NCBI RefSeq assembly: GCF_019049675.1
Contig: NZ_JAFMOW010000066.1
Location: forward strand, 391,516-455,515
Direction of reading: 5' to 3'
From: Rahnella bonaserana
Lineage (GTDB): Bacteria > Pseudomonadota > Gammaproteobacteria > Enterobacterales > Enterobacteriaceae
Length of the DNA: 64,000 nucleotides
A model generated the notes under the pieces. It worked only from the letters and a program-made list of their open reading frames with translations. It had not been told where the DNA came from and did not search any database. A program made the position numbers and the translations under genes. Positions 10,756 to 21,747 of this stretch are shown piece after piece (the stretch's first letter is position 1; every line of letters begins with the position of its first letter).

Positions 10756-12599
10756 ACTTACTCTATTTAACAATTCTGTTCCCGCTGATTGGCTTCCTGT
10801 TACTGGCCTTTTCTCGCGGTCGCTGGTCTGAAAATACCTCCGCTACCATTGGCGTGGGTTCCATTGGTCTGGCAGCACTGACCACCATTTATGTGGGCAT
10901 CAACTTCTTCAGCCAGAAAGCGGCGGGCGTTGAAGTCTTTAACCAGCATCTGTGGAACTGGATGCAAGTTGGTGACTTTAATATTCCAGTCACACTGACG
11001 CTCGATGGTTTGTCGATGACCATGCTGTCTGTGGTGACCGGCGTCGGTTTCTTCATCCACATGTTCGCTTCCTGGTACATGCGCGGTGAAGAGGGCTACT
11101 CACGCTTCTTCGCTTACACCAACCTGTTTATCGCCAGCATGGTGATTCTGGTACTGGCAGACAACCTGTTGCTGATGTACCTCGGCTGGGAAGGGGTGGG
11201 TCTGTGCAGTTACCTGTTGATCGGTTTCTACTACACCCATCCGGCTAACGGCGCGGCAGCGATGAAAGCGTTCATCGTGACCCGTGTGGGTGACGTATTC
11301 CTGGCTTTCGCACTGTTCATTCTTTACCGCGAACTGGGCACGCTGAACTTCCGTGAACTGATGATCCTGGCCCCGCAGAAACTGGCAGTCGGTGACACCG
11401 CGATCACCTGGGCGACCCTGATGTTACTGGGTGGCGCAGTGGGTAAATCCGCACAGCTTCCGCTTCAGACCTGGCTGGCAGACGCCATGGCCGGTCCGAC
11501 GCCGGTTTCCGCGCTGATCCACGCCGCGACCATGGTCACCGCCGGTGTTTATCTGATTGCACGTACTCATGGCCTGTTCCTGATGGCGCCTGAGATCCTG
11601 CATCTGGTGGGCATTATTGGTGCGGTAACGCTGGTTCTGGCAGGTTTTGCTGCGCTGGTGCAAACCGATATCAAACGTGTCCTCGCGTACTCGACCATGA
11701 GCCAGATTGGTTACATGTTCCTGGCGCTGGGCGTTCAGGCATGGGATGCCGCTATCTTCCATCTGATGACGCATGCATTCTTCAAAGCCCTGTTGTTCCT
11801 TTCTTCCGGTTCGGTCATTTTGGCCTGCCACCACGAACAGAACATTTTCAAAATGGGTGGATTACGTAAATCCATTCCTCTTGTCTATATCTGCTTCCTG
11901 GTCGGTGGCGCGGCGCTGTCCGCCTTGCCAATCATCACTGCGGGCTTCTTCAGTAAAGATGAAATCCTCGCGGGTGCGCTGGCTAACGGCCACCTGAATC
12001 TGATGGTTGCGGGTCTGGTCGGTGCGTTCATGACCTCGCTGTACACCTTCCGCATGATCTTCATCGTCTTCCACGGCGAAGAGAAAATCAAAGCGCATGC
12101 GGGTAAAGGCATCACTCACCACCTGCCGCTGCTGGTGTTACTGGTTCTGTCCACCTTCATTGGCGCGATGATTGTTCCGCCACTGAGAGGCGTACTGCCG
12201 GATACCACTGAACTGGCGCATGGCAGTGTGCTGACGCTGGAAATCACATCAGGCGTGATTGCAATTGCTGGCATTCTGCTGGCGGCGGCCCTGTATCTGG
12301 GTAAACGCTCGCTGGTCAACAGCATTGCGAAAAGCGCACCGGGCCGTTTCTTCACGACCTGGTGGTTCCATGCCTGGGGCTTCGACTGGCTGTACGACAT
12401 GATTTTCGTGAAACCCTATTTACTGGTTGCGAAACTCCTGCAACGTGATCCTCTGAACTCGATGATGAATCTGCCTGCGCTGTTTGCCCGTCTGGGTAAC
12501 CGTGGTCTGACTCTCAGCGAAAACGGTCAGGTACGTTGGTACGTCGCGTCAATGGGGCTCGGTGCAGTGGTTGTTCTGGCACTGCTGCTGGTGATTTAA
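10752..12599 (+). CDS. nuoL: NADH:quinone oxidoreductase subunit L
   Basis: Distal antiporter-like proton-pumping subunit. The 615-residue protein has about 16 hydrophobic segments and the proton-channel signature [17 protein letters not shown] followed by [10 protein letters not shown]. The long C-terminal part after residue about 510 corresponds to the lateral helix that runs along NuoM and NuoN. Length is close to E. coli NuoL (613). It overlaps nuoK by four bases; nuoM follows after about 100 nt. Confidence 0.97.
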   Translation: MNLLYLTILFPLIGFLLLAFSRGRWSENTSATIGVGSIGLAALTTIYVGINFFSQKAAGVEVFNQHLWNWMQVGDFNIPVTLTLDGLSMTMLSVVTGVGFFIHMFASWYMRGEEGYSRFFAYTNLFIASMVILVLADNLLLMYLGWEGVGLCSYLLIGFYYTHPANGAAAMKAFIVTRVGDVFLAFALFILYRELGTLNFRELMILAPQKLAVGDTAITWATLMLLGGAVGKSAQLPLQTWLADAMAGPTPVSALIHAATMVTAGVYLIARTHGLFLMAPEILHLVGIIGAVTLVLAGFAALVQTDIKRVLAYSTMSQIGYMFLALGVQAWDAAIFHLMTHAFFKALLFLSSGSVILACHHEQNIFKMGGLRKSIPLVYICFLVGGAALSALPIITAGFFSKDEILAGALANGHLNLMVAGLVGAFMTSLYTFRMIFIVFHGEEKIKAHAGKGITHHLPLLVLLVLSTFIGAMIVPPLRGVLPDTTELAHGSVLTLEITSGVIAIAGILLAAALYLGKRSLVNSIAKSAPGRFFTTWWFHAWGFDWLYDMIFVKPYLLVAKLLQRDPLNSMMNLPALFARLGNRGLTLSENGQVRWYVASMGLGAVVVLALLLVI

Positions 12600-12696
12600 G
12601 CCTGCATTACGGGTGTAGTTATCAATGCCGGTCTGTTCGCGTAACGGACCGGCAAGTGAAATAGCCTTCGGGCATAAAAGAAGGGAACGACACGCC

Positions 12697-14226
12697 ATGC
12701 TATTACCTTGGCTAATATTTATCCCCTTTATCGGCGGGCTGCTGTGCTGGCAGACTGAGCGCTTTGGGAGCAAAGTACCGCGCTGGATCGCGTTAATTGC
12801 GATGGGGCTGACGCTGGCTCTTTCCGTGCAATTGTGGTTGCAGGGAGGATATTCATTAACGACGCCTGCGGGTATTCCACAGTGGCAATCCGAGTTCTCG
12901 GTGCCGTGGATCCCTCGTTTTGGCATCAGCTTCCATCTGGCGCTGGACGGTTTGTCCCTGCTGATGGTGGTTCTGACCGGTCTGTTGGGTGTTCTGGCGA
13001 TCCTCTGTTCGTGGCGTGAAATCCAGAAGTATCAGGGTTTCTTCCATCTGAACTTACTGTGGATCCTCGGCGGCGTGATCGGCGTGTTCCTCGCCATCGA
13101 CATGTTCCTGTTCTTCTTCTTCTGGGAAATGATGCTGGTGCCGATGTACTTCCTGATTGCCTTGTGGGGACACAAAGCATCAGACGGTAAAACGCGTATC
13201 AGCGCAGCAACCAAATTCTTCATCTACACGCAATCAAGCGGTCTGGTGATGTTGATTGCCATCCTCGGTCTGGTGTTTGTGCATTACAACGCCACCGGCG
13301 TGTGGACATTCAACTACGCTGACCTGCTGAAAACGCCAATGTCTCACGGTGTTGAATATCTGCTGATGCTCGGCTTCTTCATCGCCTTCGCAGTGAAAAT
13401 GCCGGTTGTGCCATTGCACGGCTGGTTGCCAGATGCACACAGTCAGGCACCAACCGCGGGTTCCGTCGACTTAGCCGGTATCTTGCTGAAAACTGCAGCC
13501 TACGGGATGCTGCGTTTCTGTCTGCCGCTGTTCCCGGAAGCGTCTCACCAGTTCGCGCCGATTGCCATGTGGCTGGGTGTGGTGGGTATCTTCTACGGTG
13601 CGTGGATGGCGTTCTGCCAGACTGATATTAAACGTCTGATTGCGTACACCTCTGTTTCGCATATGGGCTTCGTGCTGATTGCCATCTACACAGGCAGCCA
13701 GCTGGCGTACCAGGGTGCAGTGATCCAGATGATCGCTCACGGTCTGTCCGCAGCCGGTATGTTCATCATTTGTGGTCAGTTGTACGAACGTCTGCATACC
13801 CGTGATATGCGCCAGATGGGCGGATTGTGGGGACGCATCAAATACCTGCCAGCGTTGTCGCTGTTCTTCGCCGTCGCCACCTTAGGGATGCCGGGTACAG
13901 GTAACTTCGTCGGTGAATTCCAGATCCTCTTCGGCAGCTACCCGGTTGTTCCGGTGATCACTGTCATCTCAACCTTTGGTCTGGTGTTTGCTTCGGTTTA
14001 CTCACTGGTGATGATGCAGCGCGCTTACTACGGCAAAGCAAAATCTGACGAACCGCTGCCGGGCATGACCTCACGCGAACTGTCGATCATCTTGTTACTT
14101 GTTGTATTGCTGGTGGCACTGGGCTTCTACCCGCAGCCAATTCTGGATACTTCAAGTGCCGCGATGAGCAACATTCAGCACTGGTTCGGGTCTTCAGTTT
14201 CCACTATTTCAACGACAAGGCCGTAA
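12697..14226 (+). CDS. nuoM: NADH:quinone oxidoreductase subunit M
   Basis: Antiporter-like proton-pumping subunit with about 14 helices. The start at 12697 (MLLPWLIFIP) gives 509 residues, exactly the E. coli length, and is preceded by AAGGGAA; the frame is open further upstream to 12625 but that part has no family similarity. The signature HGWLPDAHSQAPTAGS and the conserved FFFFWEMMLVPMY helix are present. Six bases separate it from nuoN. Confidence 0.96.
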   Translation: MLLPWLIFIPFIGGLLCWQTERFGSKVPRWIALIAMGLTLALSVQLWLQGGYSLTTPAGIPQWQSEFSVPWIPRFGISFHLALDGLSLLMVVLTGLLGVLAILCSWREIQKYQGFFHLNLLWILGGVIGVFLAIDMFLFFFFWEMMLVPMYFLIALWGHKASDGKTRISAATKFFIYTQSSGLVMLIAILGLVFVHYNATGVWTFNYADLLKTPMSHGVEYLLMLGFFIAFAVKMPVVPLHGWLPDAHSQAPTAGSVDLAGILLKTAAYGMLRFCLPLFPEASHQFAPIAMWLGVVGIFYGAWMAFCQTDIKRLIAYTSVSHMGFVLIAIYTGSQLAYQGAVIQMIAHGLSAAGMFIICGQLYERLHTRDMRQMGGLWGRIKYLPALSLFFAVATLGMPGTGNFVGEFQILFGSYPVVPVITVISTFGLVFASVYSLVMMQRAYYGKAKSDEPLPGMTSRELSIILLLVVLLVALGFYPQPILDTSSAAMSNIQHWFGSSVSTISTTRP

Positions 14227-14232
14227 CTCGCC

Positions 14233-15693
14233 ATGACATTTACACTTCAAAATCTGATCGCACTATTACCGCTGATGATCGTCGGATTGACGGTGGTGGT
14301 GGTGATGCTGTCCATTGCGTGGCGACGCGACCATTTTCTTAATGCCACACTGACAGTCATCGGGCTGAACGTTGCCTTACTTTCCCTTTACTACGTCGGG
14401 CAGGTCGGCCCGCAGGACGTCACACCGCTGCTGCGCGTTGACGGTTATTCGATGTTCTACATCGGATTGGTGCTGCTGGCGAGTCTGGCCACCAGCACGT
14501 TTGCCTATCCATGGCTGGCCGGTTATCCGGACAACCGCGAAGAGTTCTACCTGTTAGTTCTCATTGCGGCTATGGGCGGCATTCTGCTGGCATGTTCTAA
14601 CCATCTGGCGTCAATGTTCCTTGGGATCGAACTGATTTCCCTGCCATTGTTCGGTCTGATTGGTTATGCCTATCGCCAGAAACGCTCGCTGGAAGCGGCT
14701 ATCAAATACATGCTGCTGTCAGCCGCCGCGTCATCCTTCCTGTTGTTCGGTATGGCGTTGTTGTACGCACAATCCGGTGATTTGTCCTTCGCGTCTTTGG
14801 GCAAAAATCTGGGCGATGGCGTGATGCTGCACCAGCCACTGCTGATGGCCGGTCTGGGCATGATGATTGTTGGTCTGGGCTTCAAGTTGTCACTGGTTCC
14901 GTTCCACCTGTGGACGCCAGATGTCTATCAGGGCGCACCGGCACCGGTTTCGACTTTCCTGGCAACCGCCAGCAAAATCGCAATCTTCGCCGTGGTTATG
15001 CGTTTGTTCCTGTATGCGCCGGTGGCTGACAGCGAATCGATTCGTATCGTGCTGGCGATTATCGCCTTCTGTTCGATTCTGGTCGGTAACCTGATGGCGA
15101 TCAGCCAGAGCAACATCAAACGTCTGCTCGGTTATTCTTCTATCGCTCACCTCGGTTATCTCCTGGTGGCGCTGATTGCAGTACAAACGCATCAGCTGTC
15201 GATGGAAACTGTCGGTGTTTATCTGGCCGGTTACCTGTTCAGCAGCCTCGGTGCTTTCGGTGTGGTCAGCCTGATGTCCAGCCCGTACAAAGGTCCGGAC
15301 GCAGAATCGCTGTTCTCCTACCGTGGTCTGTTCTGGCATAAGCCAATCCTGTCTGCGGTAATGACCGTGATGATGCTGTCACTGGCCGGTATTCCGATGA
15401 CGCTGGGCTTTATCGGTAAGTTCTACGTGATTGCGACCGGTGTGACCGCGCATCTGTGGTGGCTGACCGGTGCTGTGGTTGTCGGTTCTGCGATTGGTCT
15501 TTACTACTACCTGCGCGTAACGGTGAGTTTGTATCTGAGCGCGCCTGAAACGCTGGTTCGTGATACGCCGAACAACTGGGCGCTCACGGCGGGTGGGGTC
15601 GTCGTACTGATTTCCGCGATTTTGGTGCTGTTGTTGGGTATCTTCCCGCAGCCACTGATCTCGCTGGTTCAGATGGCACAGCCGCTGCTCTGA
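14233..15693 (+). CDS. nuoN: NADH:quinone oxidoreductase subunit N
   Basis: Antiporter-like proton-pumping subunit next to NuoK, with about 14 helices and the channel motif [16 protein letters not shown]. At 486 residues it is the normal length. It is the last gene of the operon; a strong intrinsic terminator follows 20 nt after its stop, so the transcript probably ends here. Confidence 0.97.
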   Translation: MTFTLQNLIALLPLMIVGLTVVVVMLSIAWRRDHFLNATLTVIGLNVALLSLYYVGQVGPQDVTPLLRVDGYSMFYIGLVLLASLATSTFAYPWLAGYPDNREEFYLLVLIAAMGGILLACSNHLASMFLGIELISLPLFGLIGYAYRQKRSLEAAIKYMLLSAAASSFLLFGMALLYAQSGDLSFASLGKNLGDGVMLHQPLLMAGLGMMIVGLGFKLSLVPFHLWTPDVYQGAPAPVSTFLATASKIAIFAVVMRLFLYAPVADSESIRIVLAIIAFCSILVGNLMAISQSNIKRLLGYSSIAHLGYLLVALIAVQTHQLSMETVGVYLAGYLFSSLGAFGVVSLMSSPYKGPDAESLFSYRGLFWHKPILSAVMTVMMLSLAGIPMTLGFIGKFYVIATGVTAHLWWLTGAVVVGSAIGLYYYLRVTVSLYLSAPETLVRDTPNNWALTAGGVVVLISAILVLLLGIFPQPLISLVQMAQPLL

Positions 15694-15712
15694 TTTAGCG
15701 CCAGAGTCTGAC

Positions 15713-15740
15713 AAAGCCGCTCTCATGAGCGGCTTTTTTA
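15713..15740 (+). terminator. Intrinsic terminator of the nuo operon
   Basis: A perfect 10-bp stem (AAAGCCGCTC with GAGCGGCTTT) around a TCAT loop runs into a T-rich tract. It lies 20 nt after the nuoN stop codon. Confidence 0.9.
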
Positions 15741-15758
15741 ATCGCATCGATGTATTTG

Positions 15759-15774
15759 TGTGATGCAAATCACA
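15759..15774. promoter_or_regulatory. CRP-type site upstream of ycdZ
   Basis: TGTGA, six bases, TCACA: both core half-sites match the CRP consensus exactly, and flanking T/A bases agree. The centre at about 15766 is 120 nt before the ycdZ start. A TTATTA at 15796-15801 could be a -10 element giving class II geometry. The site points to cAMP-CRP control of ycdZ. Confidence 0.6.
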
Positions 15775-15885
15775 TTTATATGTACGTTCAGCAAATTATT
15801 ACATTAGTTTTGTGATCTCTCCCATTCCATTATTCCTGCCAATGCGTACACTGCGCGCTTGTTCCGATTCGTACAGGTTTACACC

Positions 15886-16401
15886 ATGAATGTTTTAGTG
15901 ATGATTGCCATAACCACCGGCATCCTCTCCGGTATTTGGGGCTGGGTGGCTATCAGCCTTGGTCTGATAAGCTGGGCGGGCTTCCTCGGGTGTACGGCGT
16001 ATTTCGCCTGTCCGCAGGGCGGATTGCGCGGATTACTGATCAGCACACTGACTTGTCTCAGTGGCGTATTCTGGGCGGTAGTCATCATTGCGGGCAGCGC
16101 CATGCGTCCCGAATGGAGCATTCTCGGTTATATGCTGACCGGCATCGTCGCCTTCCTGATGTGTATTCAGGCACGACAGCAGTGGCTGGCGTTTGTACCG
16201 GGAACCTTTATCGGTGCCTGTGCAACTTTTGCCGCGCAGGGCGACTGGCGCCAGGTAGTGGTGTCATTGCTGGTCGGTCTGGTATTCGGTTACGCGATGA
16301 AAAACAGCGGATTATGGCTGGCGAAACAGCGCGAAAAGCAGCAGAGCAGTGCTAAAAAGGCCACCGTTTTTACAGATGTTAAAGGGTCAGAAGGTTCTTA
16401 A
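15886..16401 (+). CDS. ycdZ: DUF1097 inner membrane protein, YcdZ-like
   Basis: Predicted inner membrane protein of unknown function, recognised by the N-terminus MNVLVMIAITTGILSGIWGW and the WAGFLGCTAYFACPQGG segment shared with E. coli YcdZ. About five hydrophobic segments fill residues 1-140, followed by a polar lysine-rich tail. The ATG at 15886 gives 171 residues and fits the family start; the frame is open nine codons further to a TTG. In E. coli ycdZ is at another locus, so its place between nuoN and elaB is a lineage difference. A CRP-type site lies upstream. Confidence 0.85.
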   Translation: MNVLVMIAITTGILSGIWGWVAISLGLISWAGFLGCTAYFACPQGGLRGLLISTLTCLSGVFWAVVIIAGSAMRPEWSILGYMLTGIVAFLMCIQARQQWLAFVPGTFIGACATFAAQGDWRQVVVSLLVGLVFGYAMKNSGLWLAKQREKQQSSAKKATVFTDVKGSEGS

Positions 16402-16517
16402 AACCCCGTTTTTACGACAGTTTTTGATGATCTGTCGGGCAATTAAAGCGGAACTGCGCTAGGGTTAATGGCAGCAGAAGTTTTTAGAAGACCCGAACAC
16501 ATCATAAGGAGATAACC

Positions 16518-16826
16518 ATGGCTGACCAATTTGAGACACAGCAGAATTCGTTAGATGACGATTTGCGTATGCTGACTGAAACTCTGGAAGAAGTGCTGAA
16601 ATCTTCCGGCGATAAAGCGGATGAGAAATACGTGCAAATTAAAGCACGTGCTGAAAACGCACTGAAAGACATCAAATCCCGTATTGATCCTTCCGCCCGT
16701 TCTTACTGCAAGAAAGCACGTCACGTCGCGGAACAGACGGACAGCTATGTGCGCGAAAATCCGTGGCATGGCGTAGGTGTGGGTGCCGCTGTCGGCCTGG
16801 TTGTCGGCCTGTTACTGCGTCGCTAA
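16518..16826 (+). CDS. elaB: ElaB/YqjD/DUF883-type ribosome-associated membrane protein
   Basis: Tail-anchored small protein of the ElaB/YqjD family: an acidic, helical soluble part (residues 1-75, likely coiled coil) and a single C-terminal glycine-rich membrane segment, GVGVGAAVGLVVGLLLRR. E. coli relatives bind ribosomes and the inner membrane and rise in stationary phase under RpoS; that role is inferred here. A strong AAGGAG ribosome site precedes the ATG. As in E. coli it lies beside menF, but elaA is absent. Confidence 0.88.
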   Translation: MADQFETQQNSLDDDLRMLTETLEEVLKSSGDKADEKYVQIKARAENALKDIKSRIDPSARSYCKKARHVAEQTDSYVRENPWHGVGVGAAVGLVVGLLLRR

Positions 16827-16839
16827 TGTCATTTCTTCA

Positions 16840-16860
16840 GGGGCAGCGTCCTGCTGCTCC
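16840..16860 (+). terminator. Possible terminator after elaB
   Basis: GGGGCAGC pairs with GCTGCTCC (one G-T pair) around a GTCCT loop, 13 nt after the elaB stop. The following TGTTCTCC is only moderately T-rich, so efficiency is uncertain. Confidence 0.4.
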
Positions 16861-17074
16861 TGTTCTCCACGCACCTGCTCTCCACGCATTTGATAACTCC
16901 TTTGTCTGCTCCTATACTCCCTCTTAGCTAACAGCACTCACTTCAGCTTGATCTGTCGCATATTTTCATTTTTCGTATCGCCGCATAATTCATCCGTAAT
17001 TGATCCAACCCGTTTTTTGATCCAGAAGGGTATTTCTGCCCGTCACTAAACATCCGGTATGGCCCGAGGTAGCG

Positions 17075-18412
17075 GTGAAACAAATATCAGCAATCATTGA
17101 GCAGCTCGATACAACGCTTGCAGGCGAATGGCCTGATACAGCGGGGATCCGGCAGTTCAGTTATTCCCTGCAAAAACAGCCAGACACCGGCCTGCTGGAA
17201 TGGTTGTCTGCGCAACCTTGCTACCCGAAATTTTACTGGCAACAGCGTGATGGTAATGAAGAAGCCGCGGTTTGTGGCGATGCCTATGCTTTTGGCGATA
17301 CCGCACAGGCTCAGGCTTTCATTCGCGAACATCAGGATGTGCCGGATCTGCATATCTGGGGGCTGAACGCCTTCAACGGTGCCGACAGTTCCGCCTTTGC
17401 TGCCAACGCACTTTTTCTCCCGCGCATCGAACTTTGCCGGCAGGGCAGCCGCTACTGGTTACGTTGTACGCTTTTCAGTGCCCGTTCGTTACGTGAGGAA
17501 GCGCGCCGTACCCGTTTGTTCCTGCGTTCTCTGGTCGTCAGCCAGGCTTTACCGCCGATCACCTCCCGCGTATTACAGCACCAGCATTTACCGGCGCAGC
17601 CCCAGTGGAATCAGCTCATTACCCGCGCACTGAACTGCATCGAAGCGCAGCAATTTGACAAAGTGGTGCTGGCGCGCAAGACAACGCTGACTCTCAGCCA
17701 GCCGCTGAATGCCTGCGCATTTCTGGCTGCAAGCCGTGCGGTGAATCACCACTGCTACCACTTTATGCTGGCGTTCACGCCACAACAGGCATTCCTGGGC
17801 TCCAGCCCTGAACGCCTGTTCCTGCGCAACCACGATGAGCTGTATACCGAAGCACTGGCGGGCACAGTCGCCAATGATCCTGATGATTTTAAAGCACAGC
17901 AACTGGGCGACTGGCTGCTGAATGACGGTAAAAATCAGCGCGAAAATTTGCTGGTGGTCGATGACATTTGCCAGCGTCTGCAGGGCGGGGCGCAATCACT
18001 CGACATCATGCCCGCGGAGATTTTACGTCTGCGCAAAGTGCAACACCTGCGCCGAAGCATTCATGGCGAACTCACAGATTCTGATGACGCCGGGTGTCTG
18101 CAACGTCTGCAACCTACGGCCGCCGTCGCCGGATTGCCGCGCCAGGCAGCCCGCGAATTTATCGCTGAATTTGAGCCTTTTGACCGAGAATGGTACGCCG
18201 GTTCTGCCGGATACATCAGTGCTGAACAGGCGGAGTTTACCGTTGCGCTGCGCTCTGCGGCGGTGAAAGGACATCATCTGGAACTCTATGCCGGCGCAGG
18301 AATTGTCGCCGGTTCTGACGCTGCACAGGAATGGCAGGAAATCGAAAACAAAGCCGCAGGTCTGCGTACTTTGCTGGAAGAGCACTACACGCCTGCCGTT
18401 CAGGCCGGATAA
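17075..18412 (+). CDS. menF: Isochorismate synthase MenF
   Basis: Converts chorismate to isochorismate, the first committed step of menaquinone synthesis. The chorismate-binding domain occupies residues about 180-435, with the general-base lysine in FDKVVLARK (Lys196), the GSSPERLF and TEALAGTVA motifs, and a C-terminal [21 protein letters not shown] region holding metal-binding acidic residues. It starts with GTG, with GAGG a few bases upstream; 445 residues is slightly longer than E. coli (431). It heads the men cluster, 23 nt before menD. Confidence 0.95.
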   Translation: MKQISAIIEQLDTTLAGEWPDTAGIRQFSYSLQKQPDTGLLEWLSAQPCYPKFYWQQRDGNEEAAVCGDAYAFGDTAQAQAFIREHQDVPDLHIWGLNAFNGADSSAFAANALFLPRIELCRQGSRYWLRCTLFSARSLREEARRTRLFLRSLVVSQALPPITSRVLQHQHLPAQPQWNQLITRALNCIEAQQFDKVVLARKTTLTLSQPLNACAFLAASRAVNHHCYHFMLAFTPQQAFLGSSPERLFLRNHDELYTEALAGTVANDPDDFKAQQLGDWLLNDGKNQRENLLVVDDICQRLQGGAQSLDIMPAEILRLRKVQHLRRSIHGELTDSDDAGCLQRLQPTAAVAGLPRQAAREFIAEFEPFDREWYAGSAGYISAEQAEFTVALRSAAVKGHHLELYAGAGIVAGSDAAQEWQEIENKAAGLRTLLEEHYTPAVQAG

Positions 18413-18435
18413 TCCTTTGCCGGAGTGAGTTGACC

Positions 18436-20109
18436 ATGTCTGTTGCCGTTTTTAACCGCCGCTGGGCGACGCTGCTCCTCGAAACCCTGACCCGCCATCA
18501 GGTGCAGCATGTCTGCATCGCACCCGGTTCCCGCTCCACGCCGCTGACCCTTGCCGCCGCTGCGCATCCGCACCTTATCTGCCATACCCATTTTGATGAA
18601 CGCGGCCTTGGCCACCTGGCGCTCGGACTGGCAAAAGCCAGCGGGCAGCGTGTGGCGATCATTGTCACCTCCGGCACGGCGGTAGCCAATCTTTATCCGG
18701 CGCTGATTGAAGCCGGGCTGACCGGCGAAAAGCTGGTGCTGCTTACCGCCGACCGTCCGCCGGAACTCATTGACTGCGGCGCAAATCAGGCGATCCGCCA
18801 GACCGGGATATTCGCCAGCCATCCGGTACAAACCCTGGATTTACCGCGTCCGACTCCGGAAATCAGCGCCCGCTGGCTGGTTTCTGCGCTGGATAATACG
18901 CTGGCGCAGCAGACGCACGGTGCGGTGCATATTAACTGTCCGTTCGCCGAACCGCTGTATGGCGAAGACAACGGCGAACATCTGGACTGGTTGCAACAGC
19001 TTGGCGACTGGTGGCAGGGACATCAGCCGTGGCTCGGTTACTCACCGGTTGAACATACCACCGCACAGCCGGACTGGTTTTCATGGCGGCAAAAGCGCGG
19101 CGTGATTATTGCCGGTCGCATTTCAGCGCAGGAAAGTGGGTTAGTTGCCCGCTGGGCCGAACAGCTTGGCTGGCCGCTGATCAGCGACGTTCAGGCTTCA
19201 ACGGGAAATCCGCTTCCCTGTGCCGATTTATGGCTTGCTTCACCGCAGGCGCAGGCCGTGCTGGAACGTGCCCAGCTGGTGATTCAGTTTGGCGGTGGTT
19301 TAACCGGTAAACGTTTACTGCAATGGCAGGCGGCGTGTGAACCCGAAGAATACTGGCTGATTGATACGCTGCCGGGTCGTCAGGATCCGGCGCAGCACCG
19401 GGGGCGTCGTATACAGGCGACGGTCGCTGACTGGTTGCTGACGCATCCGGCTCAGCCACAGCCTGACTGGGCGGAAGAACTTGACGCCTGTTCACAAAGG
19501 GCCAGTCTGGCAGTAAAAACTCATCTCGATGGCACGTTTGGGGAAGCCGCCGCCGCATGGCAGCTTCCTGCATTATTGCCCATACACGGCCAGTTATTCC
19601 TCGGCAACAGCCTGATTGTCCGGCTGGTCGATGCGTATGCCCAACTGCCAGCCGGTTATCCTGTTTTTGCCAATCGCGGCGCAAGCGGTATTGATGGCTT
19701 GCTTTCCACCGCTGCGGGCGTGCAGCGCGCCACCTGCAAACCGACGCTGGTGCTGCTTGGCGATATCTCTGCACTTTATGATTTGAACGCGCTGGCGCTG
19801 ATGCGTCAGTGCTCTGCACCCACTGTCATCATTATTGTTAACAATAACGGCGGACAGATTTTCTCGCTGCTGCCTACGCCAGAGGCTGAGCGCCAGCGTT
19901 TTTACTGCATGCCGCAGAACGTCAGTTTCAGTCATGCGGCGGTAATGTTCGGGCTTGATTATGCCTGTCCGACATCCATGCCTGCGCTATATCAGGCTGT
20001 CACCGAATGCTGGCAGCATGGCGGCGTGAAGCTGATCGAGCTGAAAGTGAGTGAAACGGACGGAGCAGAAAGCCTGCGGGCGCTGGTCTGCGAGATGAGC
20101 GCGTTATGA
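18436..20109 (+). CDS. menD: SEPHCHC synthase MenD
   Basis: Thiamine diphosphate enzyme joining 2-oxoglutarate and isochorismate to 2-succinyl-5-enolpyruvyl-6-hydroxy-3-cyclohexene-1-carboxylate. The catalytic glutamate of ThDP enzymes is Glu55 in HFDERGLGH; the cofactor-binding [12 protein letters not shown] and NNNGGQIFS motifs are near the C-terminus. The start at 18436 gives 557 residues, one more than E. coli, with GGAG 11 nt upstream; the frame extends upstream inside menF without family similarity. It overlaps menH by four bases. Confidence 0.95.
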   Translation: MSVAVFNRRWATLLLETLTRHQVQHVCIAPGSRSTPLTLAAAAHPHLICHTHFDERGLGHLALGLAKASGQRVAIIVTSGTAVANLYPALIEAGLTGEKLVLLTADRPPELIDCGANQAIRQTGIFASHPVQTLDLPRPTPEISARWLVSALDNTLAQQTHGAVHINCPFAEPLYGEDNGEHLDWLQQLGDWWQGHQPWLGYSPVEHTTAQPDWFSWRQKRGVIIAGRISAQESGLVARWAEQLGWPLISDVQASTGNPLPCADLWLASPQAQAVLERAQLVIQFGGGLTGKRLLQWQAACEPEEYWLIDTLPGRQDPAQHRGRRIQATVADWLLTHPAQPQPDWAEELDACSQRASLAVKTHLDGTFGEAAAAWQLPALLPIHGQLFLGNSLIVRLVDAYAQLPAGYPVFANRGASGIDGLLSTAAGVQRATCKPTLVLLGDISALYDLNALALMRQCSAPTVIIIVNNNGGQIFSLLPTPEAERQRFYCMPQNVSFSHAAVMFGLDYACPTSMPALYQAVTECWQHGGVKLIELKVSETDGAESLRALVCEMSAL

Positions 20110-20903
20110 CGCTGGCCTGTACTTCGCTAAATGCCGGAGCCACTGGCCGTCCGTGGCTGGTATTTCTCCACGGCCTGCTGGGCAGTGTGCAAGACTGGCA
20201 GCCGTTACTTCCAGCACTCGAAGGCTGGCCTTGTCTGTTTGTTGATTTGCCGGGGCATGGCCATTCGGCCAATGTGACCGCAGCCGGTTTTGCGGATGTC
20301 AGCCAGTTACTGACCGATACTTTGCATCAGCAGGGGATCTCGTCGTACTGGCTTATCGGCTACTCGCTCGGCGGACGTATCAGCCTGTATCACGCGTGTC
20401 AGGGTGATCGCAGCGGATTGCAGGGCGTGCTGGTCGAGGGGGCGCATCCGGGACTTAACTGTCAGGCAGAACGCGCGCAACGCCGGCATCACGATCAGCA
20501 ATGGGCAACGCGCTTTTTGCAACTGCCCTGGAAACAGGCGCTCGCCAGCTGGTATCGCCAGCCGGTTTTTTCCAGCCTGACCGATGAACAGCGACAGCAG
20601 CTGATTTTGCTGCGGGAAAACAACAATCCGCATGTCGTAGCTGCGATGCTCACGGCGACATCGCTCTCGGTGCAACCCGATTTGCGCGGGGAACTCCATC
20701 AGCTTTCCGTGCCGTTTGTGTGGTTATGCGGCAGCCATGACACCAAATTTATTCATCTCGCGCAGCATTCCGGTTTTGAACTGCGCACTATCGCCAATGC
20801 CGGGCATAACGCCCACCGTGAAAATCCGGCGGAATTTGTCCGTCAGGCGCTGGCATTTATTATTTCACCTGTCTTAAAGGACGTTGCACATGATTTATCC
20901 TGA
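20106..20903 (+). CDS. menH: SHCHC synthase MenH
   Basis: Alpha/beta-hydrolase fold enzyme that eliminates pyruvate from SEPHCHC. The nucleophile elbow GYSLGG places Ser87; the oxyanion HGLLGS motif is near residue 22, and the acid and histidine lie in CGSHDTKF and NAGHNAHRE. The 265-residue protein is a little longer than E. coli (252), with a C-terminal extension reading into the start of menB. It overlaps menD by four bases and menB by 14. Confidence 0.93.
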   Translation: MTLACTSLNAGATGRPWLVFLHGLLGSVQDWQPLLPALEGWPCLFVDLPGHGHSANVTAAGFADVSQLLTDTLHQQGISSYWLIGYSLGGRISLYHACQGDRSGLQGVLVEGAHPGLNCQAERAQRRHHDQQWATRFLQLPWKQALASWYRQPVFSSLTDEQRQQLILLRENNNPHVVAAMLTATSLSVQPDLRGELHQLSVPFVWLCGSHDTKFIHLAQHSGFELRTIANAGHNAHRENPAEFVRQALAFIISPVLKDVAHDLS

Positions 20904-21747
20904 TGAAAAAGAACTTTACGCGCCGGTCGAATGGCGTGACTGCACCGGTGAGTTTGAAGATATCCGTTATCACAAATCCACCGATGGCATCGCTAAAATC
21001 ACCATCAACCGTCCTCAGGTGCGTAATGCATTCCGCCCGCTGACGGTGAAAGAAATGATCCGCGCCCTCGATGACGCCCGTAATGATGAAGGTATCGGCG
21101 TGATTGTGCTGACCGGTGAAGGCGAAAAAGCCTTCTGTGCCGGCGGCGATCAGAAAGTCCGTGGCGACTACGGCGGTTATCAGGATGCCAGCGGTGTGCA
21201 TCATCTGAATGTGCTGGATTTCCAGCGCCAGATCCGTACCTGTCCGAAACCTGTCGTGGCGATGGTGGCAGGTTATTCCATCGGCGGCGGCCACGTGCTG
21301 CATATGATGTGCGACCTGACCATTGCGGCTGATAACGCCATCTTCGGCCAGACTGGCCCGAAAGTCGGTTCGTTCGACGGCGGCTGGGGCGCGTCGTATA
21401 TGGCGCGGATTGTCGGGCAGAAAAAAGCCCGCGAAATCTGGTTCCTGTGTCGTCAGTACGATGCCAAAGCCGCGCTGGACATGGGGCTGGTCAACACCGT
21501 GGTTCCGCTGGCGGATCTGGAAAAAGAAACCGTGCGCTGGTGTCGTGAAATGCTGGAAAACAGTCCGATGGCGCTGCGTTGCCTTAAAGCCGCTCTGAAC
21601 GCCGATTGCGACGGTCAGGCTGGTTTGCAGGAACTGGCGGGTAACGCCACCATGCTGTTCTACATGACTGACGAAGGTCAGGAAGGCCGCAACGCGTTTA
21701 ACGAAAAACGTCAGCCGGACTTCAGCAAATTTAAGCGGAATCCATAA
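20890..21747 (+). CDS. menB: 1,4-dihydroxy-2-naphthoyl-CoA synthase MenB
   Basis: Crotonase-fold enzyme that cyclises o-succinylbenzoyl-CoA to 1,4-dihydroxy-2-naphthoyl-CoA. Recognised by [15 protein letters not shown], the oxyanion-hole segment [16 protein letters not shown] and [12 protein letters not shown]. The ATG at 20890 gives 285 residues, the E. coli length; a TTG two codons earlier is less likely. The start lies inside menH (14-nt overlap) and the stop overlaps menC (TAATG). Confidence 0.96.
   Translation: MIYPDEKELYAPVEWRDCTGEFEDIRYHKSTDGIAKITINRPQVRNAFRPLTVKEMIRALDDARNDEGIGVIVLTGEGEKAFCAGGDQKVRGDYGGYQDASGVHHLNVLDFQRQIRTCPKPVVAMVAGYSIGGGHVLHMMCDLTIAADNAIFGQTGPKVGSFDGGWGASYMARIVGQKKAREIWFLCRQYDAKAALDMGLVNTVVPLADLEKETVRWCREMLENSPMALRCLKAALNADCDGQAGLQELAGNATMLFYMTDEGQEGRNAFNEKRQPDFSKFKRNP

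Noticed and set aside
15859..15885. Upstream TTG start for ycdZ
   Set aside because: The family N-terminus begins at the ATG at 15886, and the added nine residues are not conserved in E. coli YcdZ as I recall it.
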